A stretch of DNA of 64,000 bases from Chelativorans multitrophicus (GTDB taxonomy: Bacteria > Pseudomonadota > Alphaproteobacteria > Rhizobiales > Rhizobiaceae). Of this stretch, positions 57,677 to 64,000 are shown piece after piece. How positions within the stretch are numbered: the first letter of the stretch is position 1; each line of letters starts with the position of its first letter. The stretch covers positions 434,001 to 498,000 of the forward strand of contig NZ_JAAAPL010000002.1 of assembly GCF_011317445.1 (NCBI RefSeq), in the 5' to 3' direction. Below the pieces are notes generated by a model. That model was not told the origin of the DNA. It saw nothing but the letters and a program-made list of their open reading frames with translations, and ran no database searches. A program made the position numbers and the translations under genes.

Positions 57677-58257
57677 GGCTTATACTTCTCGGGCCGCCGG
57701 GGGCGGGCAAGGGAACCCAAGCGCAGATCCTGGTTGAAAAGCTGCACATTCCGCAACTCTCCACGGGAGATATGCTGCGCGCTGCGGTGAAGGCCGAGAC
57801 CGAGATCGGCAAGAAGGCCAAGGCGGTGATGGATGCGGGCGAGCTCGTGTCCGACGCCATCGTCAACGCCATCGTGGCGGAACGGATTGATCAGCCCGAC
57901 TGCGCGAATGGTTTCATTCTAGACGGCTATCCACGTACGCTGGCGCAGGCCGATGCGGTCGAAGCGATGCTCGGCGAGCGCGGCCTGAAGCTTGACGCGG
58001 TCATCGAACTCGTGGTCGACGATAAGGCGTTGGTTGGCCGGATCATGAAGCGGGCGGAAGACGCACAAGCCGCGGGCCAGCCGGTGCGCCGTGATGACAA
58101 TCCGGAGGTCTTCGAGGAGCGCCTGCGCGAATATTACAAAAAGACGGCGCCGCTGGTCGGGTATTATTATGCAAAGGGCCTGCTGAAGGGCGTCGACGGC
58201 ATGGCCTCGATCGATGAGGTGACGCGGCAGATCGAAGGGATCCTGGCAAAGGCGTAA
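57673..58257 (+). CDS. adk: Adenylate kinase
   Basis: This 194-aa enzyme converts AMP and ATP to two ADP. The P loop [10 protein letters not shown] is at residues 7-16, [10 protein letters not shown] marks the nucleotide-binding region, and the lid is the short type ([16 protein letters not shown]) without zinc cysteines. It starts in an ATGA overlap with secY, the normal place in the spc operon. Confidence 0.98.
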
Positions 58258-58308
58258 TCCCTTGCAGGGTCAGGGCAGCGGAACGCGAGCCCTGCCGGGC
58301 AATCGCGG

Positions 58309-58337
58309 TTGACGCTGGTCCTTTTATCGACTATAGC
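58309..58337 (+). promoter_or_regulatory. Predicted internal promoter for rpsM-rpsK-rpoA-rplQ
   Basis: TTGACG (58309-58314) and TATAGC (58332-58337) are spaced by 17 bp, a near-consensus sigma-70 type promoter, about 150 bases upstream of rpsM in the 228-base gap after adk. It would give the alpha-operon genes a separate transcript. Confidence 0.6.
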
Positions 58338-58485
58338 GGCGCATCTCCTAACGAGACGCTCTGTTGGCCGGGCCTGTTTGGCTCGGCTTCGTTATTGAGA
58401 AAAGAAAATGCTCGCAAGGGCCGGCCTCCACCGGACGCGAGCCAACCCAGCGCCGGTGTGAGTGCCGGCCCAGATGGAGAAGAAG

Positions 58486-58854
58486 ATGGCCCGTATAGCC
58501 GGCGTCAATATCCCGACAAACAAGCGCGTCGTGATCGCGCTTCAATATATTCACGGCATTGGGCCGAAGCTTGCCCGCGAAATCACTTCCAAGGTCGGCA
58601 TCCCGGATGATCGTCGCGTGCACCAGCTCACCGACGCCGAGGTTCTTGCGATCCGCGAGGCCATCGACCGCGACTACCAGGTCGAGGGTGACCTGCGCCG
58701 CGAAGTCTCCATGAACATCAAGCGCCTGATGGATCTTGGCTGCTATCGCGGCCTGCGCCATCGCCGTTCGCTGCCGGTCCGCGGCCAGCGCACGCATACC
58801 AATGCGCGCACGCGGAAGGGGCCTGCGAAGCCGATCGCGGGCAAGAAGAAGTAA
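58486..58854 (+). CDS. rpsM: Ribosomal protein S13
   Basis: This 122-aa 30S head protein has [30 protein letters not shown] and the C-terminal [32 protein letters not shown] lies just upstream of the chosen ATG; an in-frame start at 58462 is possible but unusual for S13. A palindromic repeat lies between it and rpsK. Confidence 0.98.
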   Translation: MARIAGVNIPTNKRVVIALQYIHGIGPKLAREITSKVGIPDDRRVHQLTDAEVLAIREAIDRDYQVEGDLRREVSMNIKRLMDLGCYRGLRHRRSLPVRGQRTHTNARTRKGPAKPIAGKKK

Positions 58855-58858
58855 TTGA

Positions 58859-58925
58859 GCGAATAGCGAGATCGCGAATAGCGAATAGGAATAACCCTAC
58901 TCACTATTCGCTACTCCCTAATCGC
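58859..58925. repeat. Intergenic palindromic repeat with GCGAATA units
   Basis: GCGAATA occurs at 58859, 58874 and 58881, and the inverse TATTCGC at 58905-58911, with a TAATCGC variant at 58919-58925. The stem 58874-58889 with 58896-58911 pairs at 14 of 16 positions. It resembles short dispersed repeats of rhizobial genomes (from memory). It sits between rpsM and rpsK, inside the operon. Confidence 0.6.
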
Positions 58926-58982
58926 TTCTTTGGTGTAGCCGCTGGCATTACGGCGGTGCAGAGATCGACTGAAAGGAAGAAT

Positions 58983-59372
58983 ATGGCCAAGGAAGCCGCA
59001 CGCGTTCGCCGTCGTGAACGTAAGAACATCTCGTCGGGTGTTGCGCATGTCAACTCGACCTTCAACAACACCATGATCACCATCACCGATGCCCAGGGCA
59101 ATGCGATCGCCTGGTCGTCTGCCGGTGCCCAGGGCTTCAAAGGCTCGCGTAAGTCCACCCCCTTCGCCGCTCAGGTAGCGGCAGAGGATTGCGCCCGCAA
59201 GGCGCAGGAGCATGGCATGCGCACCCTCGAGGTTGAGGTTTCCGGACCGGGCTCCGGTCGTGAATCGGCGCTGCGCGCCTTGCAGGCGGCCGGTTTCACC
59301 ATTACATCCATCCGCGATGTGACCCCAATCCCGCACAACGGATGCCGCCCGCGCAAGAAGCGCCGGGTTTAA
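58983..59372 (+). CDS. rpsK: Ribosomal protein S11
   Basis: This 129-aa 30S platform protein has [45 protein letters not shown] and the C-terminal [27 protein letters not shown] precedes the ATG at 58983; a start at 58956 was rejected. Confidence 0.99.
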   Translation: MAKEAARVRRRERKNISSGVAHVNSTFNNTMITITDAQGNAIAWSSAGAQGFKGSRKSTPFAAQVAAEDCARKAQEHGMRTLEVEVSGPGSGRESALRALQAAGFTITSIRDVTPIPHNGCRPRKKRRV

Positions 59373-59468
59373 CACCTGTTTGCCGTAAGAGCTCCTTCGG
59401 GCGCTCCTCTGCGGTTTCCAGAACGCCCGCCACGATTGGATGGTGGCGGGGTAACGGAAGGAAAAACT

Positions 59469-60479
59469 ATGATCCAGAAAAACTGGCAGGAACTGATCAA
59501 GCCCAGCAAGATCGAGTTCACGTCGAAGGGCCGTACCCAGACCAACCTCGTGGCCGAGCCGCTCGAGCGCGGCTTTGGCCTTACCCTTGGCAATGCGCTG
59601 CGTCGCGTTTTGCTTTCGTCGCTGCGCGGCGCGGCTGTCACCGCGGTGCAGATCGATGGTGTGCTGCACGAGTTCTCCTCGATCGCCGGCGTGCGCGAGG
59701 ACGTGACCGACATCGTGCTTAACATCAAGGAAATCGCCATCAGGATGGAAGGCGACGGGCCGAAGCGCATGGTTTTGCGCAAGCAGGGCCCCGGCGCCGT
59801 CACTGCCGGTGACATCCAGACAGTCGGCGATGTCGAGATCCTGAACCCCGAGCATGTGATCTGCACCCTTGACCAGGGCGCCGAGATCCGGATGGAGTTT
59901 ACGGTCAACACGGGTAAAGGCTATGTCCCGGCCGACCGCAACCGCGCCGAGGATGCGCCGATCGGGCTCATTCCCGTCGACAGCCTCTATTCGCCGGTCA
60001 AGAAGGTCTCCTACAAGGTCGAGAACACCCGTGAGGGTCAGGTCCTCGACTATGACAAGCTGACCATGACGATCGAAACGGATGGCTCGGTGACCGGCGA
60101 GGACGCGGTGGCTTTCGCCGCACGCATCCTGCAGGATCAACTTGGCCTCTTCGTCAATTTCGAGGAGCCGCAGAAGGAAGTCCCTGCAGAGCAGGTTACA
60201 GAGCTCGCCTTCAATCCGGCGCTGCTCAAGAAAGTGGACGAGCTGGAGCTTTCGGTTCGTTCCGCCAACTGCCTCAAGAACGACAACATTGTCTATATCG
60301 GCGACCTGATCCAGAAGACGGAAGCCGAGATGCTGCGCACGCCGAATTTCGGGCGCAAGTCGCTCAACGAGATCAAGGAAGTGCTGGCCTCGATGGGGCT
60401 CCACCTCGGCATGGAAGTGCCGGATTGGCCACCAGACAACATCGAAGAGCTCGCCAAGCGCTACGAAGACCAGTATTGA
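59469..60479 (+). CDS. rpoA: RNA polymerase alpha subunit
   Basis: This 336-aa subunit starts polymerase assembly. The N-terminal domain has [41 protein letters not shown], and the C-terminal domain has [22 protein letters not shown] and [20 protein letters not shown], which bind UP elements and activators. GGAAGG lies upstream of the ATG. Confidence 0.99.
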   Translation: MIQKNWQELIKPSKIEFTSKGRTQTNLVAEPLERGFGLTLGNALRRVLLSSLRGAAVTAVQIDGVLHEFSSIAGVREDVTDIVLNIKEIAIRMEGDGPKRMVLRKQGPGAVTAGDIQTVGDVEILNPEHVICTLDQGAEIRMEFTVNTGKGYVPADRNRAEDAPIGLIPVDSLYSPVKKVSYKVENTREGQVLDYDKLTMTIETDGSVTGEDAVAFAARILQDQLGLFVNFEEPQKEVPAEQVTELAFNPALLKKVDELELSVRSANCLKNDNIVYIGDLIQKTEAEMLRTPNFGRKSLNEIKEVLASMGLHLGMEVPDWPPDNIEELAKRYEDQY

Positions 60480-60521
60480 CCCCGGCGGGCCGCGCGCCCA
60501 GGGAATTGAAGGAGACAAGCC

Positions 60522-60953
60522 ATGCGTCACGGTAAAGCCGGCCGCAAGCTCAACCGGACCTCTAGCCACCGCAAGGCCATGTTCGCAAATATGGCGGCTT
60601 CGCTCATCGAGCATGAGCAGATCGTCACCACCCTGCCCAAGGCAAAGGAGCTTCGTCCGATTGTGGAGAAGCTCGTCACGCTTGGCAAGCGCGGCGACCT
60701 CCATGCCCGCCGCCAGGCGATCGCTGCTATTCGCAGCGAAACCCTGGTGCGCCGTCTCTTCGATACGCTCGCCCCGCGCTATGCTTCGCGCAATGGCGGC
60801 TACACGCGCATCATGAAGGCGGGCTTTCGCCATGGCGACAACGCGGCGATGGCCGTGATCGAGTTCGTCGATCGCGATCCGTCGGTCAAAGGCGCTGCCG
60901 ACCGCGCCCGCGTCGAGGCAGAAGCTGCCAATGAGGAAGCCGAAGCAGCGTGA
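60522..60953 (+). CDS. rplQ: Ribosomal protein L17
   Basis: This 143-aa 50S protein has [46 protein letters not shown] and an acidic Ala-rich tail. AAGGAG precedes the ATG. It ends the ribosomal block; a terminator follows 28 bases later. Confidence 0.99.
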   Translation: MRHGKAGRKLNRTSSHRKAMFANMAASLIEHEQIVTTLPKAKELRPIVEKLVTLGKRGDLHARRQAIAAIRSETLVRRLFDTLAPRYASRNGGYTRIMKAGFRHGDNAAMAVIEFVDRDPSVKGAADRARVEAEAANEEAEAA

Positions 60954-60980
60954 TTTCGCGGCTCTCGTGTCGAGAAATTG

Positions 60981-61002
60981 AAGGGGCCTCAGGGCCCCTT
61001 TT
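60981..61002 (+). terminator. Rho-independent terminator of the ribosomal operon
   Basis: AAGGGGCC (60981-60988) pairs with GGCCCCTT (60993-61000) around a 4-base loop, and the strand continues TTTTGCTTTT. It lies 28 bases after the rplQ stop and just before the convergent DUF486 gene. Confidence 0.85.
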
Positions 61003-61011
61003 GCTTTTGGC

Positions 61012-61362
61012 CTATCCGATTGGCCCCTTGAAGATGAAGAAGGCGCCAAGGCAGATGAGCCCGAAGCCGACGGCATGGTTGATGGTGAGCTGCTCGCCCA
61101 AATAATAGACGGAAAAAACCGCGAAAACCGAAAGGGTGATCACCTCCTGCATGGTCTTCAGTTCCGCCGCGCTGTAAACGGCGTGGCCGTAGCGGTTGGC
61201 AGGCACGGCAAAGCAATATTCGATGAAAGCGATGCCCCAGCTCGCCAGGATCACGAGAAGGAGCGGCTTGCTTCCGAATTTAAGGTGGCCATACCAGGCG
61301 AAGGTCATGAAGATGTTGGAGATTGTGAGCAGCAGGATGGGCGCCAGATAAGGCAGGGCCAT
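61012..61362 (-). CDS. DUF486-family small membrane protein
   Basis: This 116-aa protein has four hydrophobic segments, starting MALPYLAPILLLTISNIFMTFAWYGHLK. ASWGIAFIEYCFAVPANRYG and LKTMQEVITLSVFAVFSVYYLGE are features of the DUF486 family, related in shape to small multidrug transporters. GAGG lies 6 bases before the ATG at 61360-61362; a start at 61392 is possible. The function is unknown. Confidence 0.88.
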   Translation of the reverse strand: MALPYLAPILLLTISNIFMTFAWYGHLKFGSKPLLLVILASWGIAFIEYCFAVPANRYGHAVYSAAELKTMQEVITLSVFAVFSVYYLGEQLTINHAVGFGLICLGAFFIFKGPIG

Positions 61363-61560
61363 GGACGTCCTCGAAGAGATCCGACGGGTCAAATGCGATG
61401 AGAAGACTTGATGATTCGCTGGATAAAACCGAAATGGAATCTAGACGATTGGAAAACAGCAATCATCCGCCGTTTTGCGGCGCACTCGTCCGGCGTCGTT
61501 GGCCTTTTCTTGTGCACAATCCTATCCGATGATGCGCGAACCAGTGGCCCAGGGAGTCCG

Positions 61561-63039
61561 ATGAAAGTGAGATTTTTTGTTCTTCGCGTGCTCTTCGTTC
61601 TTTGTGCGCTTTCACTGCCGGCCCATGCGCAGGACCGCCCGGCAGAATCGCTGCTTGATCCGCTGAGGCAGCTCCTGCGCGGCGGCGAAGACGCTTCCAA
61701 GCCGACGACCGGCGAGGCCCAGCGCCGCGTCCCCTTCAGCCAGCAGGAAATCCAGCTCTCCTTTGCGCCCCTGGTTCGTCAGGTCGCACCCGCCGTTGTC
61801 AACGTCTATGCCTCGACGCGTGTGCAGGCTCGCTCGCCCTTCATGGGAGATCCATTCTTCGAGCGCTTCTTCGATTTTCCGCAAATGCCTCCGCGCGTGC
61901 AGTCCTCATTAGGCTCCGGCGTGCTGGTCGATGCCTCCGGCATCGTGGTGACCAACTACCACGTGATCCGCGAGGCGGATGAAGTGAAGGTCGCACTCGC
62001 CGACGGACGGGAATTCGAAAGCACTATCCTGCTCAAGGATGAAGGGCTCGATCTCGCCGTTTTGAAGGTCGAAGGCTCGGATCCTTTCCCGGCCGCCGCG
62101 CTCGGAGATTCGGAAGCGCTTGAGGTCGGTGACCTAGTTCTGGCGATCGGCAACCCCTTCGGCGTCGGCCAGACCACGACGAGCGGCATCGTCTCGGCCG
62201 TGGCGCGCAGCTTGGGTGGCGTTTCCGACTTCGGCTTCTTCATACAGACGGATGCGGCCATCAATCCCGGCAATTCGGGCGGTGCGCTCATCAACATGGC
62301 CGGCGAGGTGATTGGAATCAACACGGCGATCTATAGCCGCTCGGGTGGGTCGATCGGGATCGGCTTCGCGATTCCGGCGAACATCGTGCGCGCCGTGGTC
62401 GAATCGGCGAAAAACGGTAAGGACTTCTTCGAGCGTCCTTATTTGGGCGCGAGCTTCGATCGGGTGACGCCCAATATCGCCGAGGCGCTCGGCATGGCCA
62501 GGCCAGCGGGTGCTCTCGTCACCAATATCGCCCCGGACAGCCCGGCCGCCAAGGCGGGACTGAAAAGCGGCGACGTTGTGGTTGCGGTGGACGGCAGGCC
62601 TGTGGATACGCCTGAGGCGCTGGATTACCGCCTCGCCACCGTACCAATCGGCGAGACGGCCCAAGTGGAGGTGCTGCGCAATGGCGAGGAGATGGCGCTT
62701 TCCATGCCGGTCGAACGCGCGCCTGAAGGCGATGGCAGGGAGCTCGAGATCGGTGGCGTAGGGCCCTTTGCCGGCGCCAGGGTGGCGGAGGTGTCGCCGG
62801 CGCTCGCCCAGCGCCTGCGTCTCCCGGTTACTGGAAAAGGCGTTGTCATCACGGATCTGGCGCGCAATTCCCCCGCCGCCAGCATCGGCCTGCGACCCGG
62901 CGATATCGTGCGGGAACTCAACGGGGAGGAAGTCACCGATGCCGCGCAGATGAAAGCGCTCGCGGAGGCCGATGGCCGCTGGTGGCGGTTCACCATTGAT
63001 CGCGGCGGGCAGATTATCCGGCAGACGATGCGGTTCTAG
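61561..63039 (+). CDS. Do-family serine protease (DegP/DegQ-like) with two PDZ domains
   Basis: This 492-aa periplasmic protease degrades misfolded envelope proteins. It has a signal peptide (MKVRFFVLRVLFVLCALSLPAHAQ). The catalytic triad is visible: His134 (VTNYHVI), Asp164 (GLDLAVLK) and Ser239 (GNSGGAL). The two PDZ regions follow, with PYLGASFDRVTPNIAEALGM and a second from about residue 395. GGAGT precedes the chosen ATG by 4 bases; an upstream in-frame start at 61408 would bury the signal peptide. DegP or DegQ cannot be separated from sequence alone. Confidence 0.93.
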   Translation: MKVRFFVLRVLFVLCALSLPAHAQDRPAESLLDPLRQLLRGGEDASKPTTGEAQRRVPFSQQEIQLSFAPLVRQVAPAVVNVYASTRVQARSPFMGDPFFERFFDFPQMPPRVQSSLGSGVLVDASGIVVTNYHVIREADEVKVALADGREFESTILLKDEGLDLAVLKVEGSDPFPAAALGDSEALEVGDLVLAIGNPFGVGQTTTSGIVSAVARSLGGVSDFGFFIQTDAAINPGNSGGALINMAGEVIGINTAIYSRSGGSIGIGFAIPANIVRAVVESAKNGKDFFERPYLGASFDRVTPNIAEALGMARPAGALVTNIAPDSPAAKAGLKSGDVVVAVDGRPVDTPEALDYRLATVPIGETAQVEVLRNGEEMALSMPVERAPEGDGRELEIGGVGPFAGARVAEVSPALAQRLRLPVTGKGVVITDLARNSPAASIGLRPGDIVRELNGEEVTDAAQMKALAEADGRWWRFTIDRGGQIIRQTMRF

Positions 63040-63040
63040 C

Positions 63041-63081
63041 GCATCGGACCGAGAGTGATACCGGTTGGAGAAGTCCGATGC
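63041..63081. repeat. Rhizobiales-type intergenic palindrome
   Basis: GCATCGGAC (63041-63049) and GTCCGATGC (63073-63081) are perfect 9-bp inverted arms with a 23-base spacer containing ACCGAGAGTG and ACCGGTTGGA. This resembles dispersed palindromic elements that I recall as common between genes in Mesorhizobium-like genomes. It starts two bases after the protease stop. Confidence 0.55.
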
Positions 63082-63144
63082 TGAAACAAAGAGATGGATC
63101 GCCACCTCCGCGCCCGGAAGGGTGTATGGCGATCTAGTGAGCAT

Positions 63145-64000
63145 ATGAGCGACCTTTTCAACAGAAGTGAGCCTCACGCTCCGGCCGAAGTGGGCAAGCC
63201 GCTGGCGGACCGGCTGCGGCCGAAACGGCTTGACGAAGTGGTGGGCCAGGAGCACCTGACGGGCCCTGAGGGGGCGCTCACGCGCATGATCCGCTCGGGC
63301 TCGCTCGGCTCGCTCGTTTTCTGGGGACCTCCTGGCACCGGGAAGACTACAGTCGCCCGGCTGCTTGCGGGGGAAACCTCCATGGCATTCGAGCAGATCT
63401 CTGCGATCTTCTCCGGCGTGGCCGACCTCAAGAAAGTCTTTGAAGCCGCACGCCTGCGCCGCAGCCAGGGCCGGCAGACCCTTCTGTTCGTCGATGAAAT
63501 TCACCGGTTCAACCGCGCGCAGCAGGATTCCTTCCTGCCGGTGATGGAGGACGGCACTGTTGTCTTGGTGGGCGCGACGACGGAAAATCCGTCTTTCGAG
63601 CTCAACGCGGCGCTTCTCTCGCGCGCCCGCGTGCTCGTTTTTCATTCGCTCGAAGCGAACAGCCTCGAAAACCTGCTTCAGCGCGCCGAGGAGGCGGAAG
63701 GGCGCAAGCTGCCGCTTACGGAGGAGGCGAGGGCGGTGCTGCTGCGCATGGCCGATGGCGACGGGCGAGCCGTGCTGACGCTTGCAGAAGAGGTCTGGCG
63801 GGCCGCCAATGAGGGCGAGGTGTTCGATGCGGAAGCCCTGCAGCGCATCGTCCAGCGCCCCGCGCCGATCTACGACAAGGGGCAGGACGGGTATTACAAT
63901 TTGATTTCCGCGCTGCACAAGTCCGTTCGCGGCTCGGATCCGGACGCCGCGCTCTATTATCTCTGCCGCATGTTCGATGCCGGCGAGGATCCGCTTTATT
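63145..64000 (+). CDS. rarA: Replication-associated recombination protein RarA (MgsA), N-terminal part
   Basis: This AAA+ ATPase of the clamp-loader-like RarA family acts at stalled replication forks. The frame starts at ATG 63145 and runs off the window after 285 codons, against about 430-440 for the family. Walker A GPPGTGKT is at residues 61-68, Walker B reads [11 protein letters not shown], sensor 1 is [12 protein letters not shown], and the start [18 protein letters not shown] is typical. No good ribosome binding site is visible. The helicase-like C-terminal part is outside the window. Confidence 0.95.
   Translation, partial: MSDLFNRSEPHAPAEVGKPLADRLRPKRLDEVVGQEHLTGPEGALTRMIRSGSLGSLVFWGPPGTGKTTVARLLAGETSMAFEQISAIFSGVADLKKVFEAARLRRSQGRQTLLFVDEIHRFNRAQQDSFLPVMEDGTVVLVGATTENPSFELNAALLSRARVLVFHSLEANSLENLLQRAEEAEGRKLPLTEEARAVLLRMADGDGRAVLTLAEEVWRAANEGEVFDAEALQRIVQRPAPIYDKGQDGYYNLISALHKSVRGSDPDAALYYLCRMFDAGEDPLY

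Noticed and set aside
58911-61076. 721-codon open frame on the minus strand across rpsK, rpoA and rplQ
   Set aside because: It is antisense to highly conserved ribosomal genes and shows no domain.
62134-63918. 594-codon open frame on the minus strand
   Set aside because: It is antisense to the Do-family protease and rarA, both with intact catalytic motifs.

Overview
The window looks like chromosome from a GC-rich alphaproteobacterium of the order Rhizobiales. It joins a long catabolic and transport region (about 1-44.4 kb) to a conserved block (45.3-64 kb) with tuf, the S10-spc-alpha ribosomal operon, a Do-type protease and the start of rarA. From memory, the proteins at 40162-42160 match EmoA and EmoB, the EDTA monooxygenase and its flavin reductase, and the eight genes at 34681-44353 match the EDTA/NTA degradation cluster of strain BNC1 (Chelativorans, formerly Mesorhizobium). 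The organism is therefore most likely that strain or a close relative; a database search was not possible here.

Layout. (1) 1-7140: a divergent GntR-type regulator (5' part only), a nested dyad operator, then a plus-strand operon of a DadA-like FAD oxidoreductase, a polyamine-type ABC importer and a GlpD-like flavoprotein. (2) 7336-13898, minus strand: a peptide-type ABC importer (binding protein, two permeases, two ATPases) and a creatininase-family protein. (3) 14182-21031, plus strand: an AroM-LuxR fusion regulator, an EmoA-like flavin monooxygenase, an FMN reductase, a hydantoinase-type ATPase and two adjacent S-Me-THD/DUF917 paralogues. (4) 21223-28625: a LysR regulator, a divergent M19 dipeptidase-like protein, a TctCBA transporter, a second DadA-like oxidoreductase and an amidohydrolase-2 protein without its usual metal ligands. 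(5) 28644-30940, minus strand: an IclR regulator and a MATE exporter. (6) 31208-34401: a three-subunit FAD/FAD/[2Fe-2S] amine dehydrogenase and a RidA imine deaminase. (7) 34681-44353: eppABCD, emoA, emoB, emoR and idaA. (8) 44412-45095: exoD on the minus strand. (9) 45300-60953: tuf to rplQ, ending in a clear terminator. (10) 61012-64000: a small DUF486 membrane protein, a DegP/DegQ-like protease and the N-terminal part of rarA.

How it works together. In the EDTA cluster, EppABCD imports the free chelator. EmoB supplies FMNH2 to EmoA, which removes acetyl arms as glyoxylate, and IdaA oxidises the resulting secondary amines. The block at 7-28 kb repeats this logic (importer, flavin monooxygenase, flavin reductase, FAD amine oxidase) with unrelated extra parts: an ASKHA ATPase, a DUF917 pair, a dipeptidase-like protein and a tricarboxylate-type transporter. 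Its own regulator is divergent from the importer, and two related 16-bp dyads lie in front of the importer/regulator and the monooxygenase. I consider this second block the best candidate for an undescribed catabolic system. No tRNA, rRNA, CRISPR array, insertion sequence, integrase or origin was recognised.
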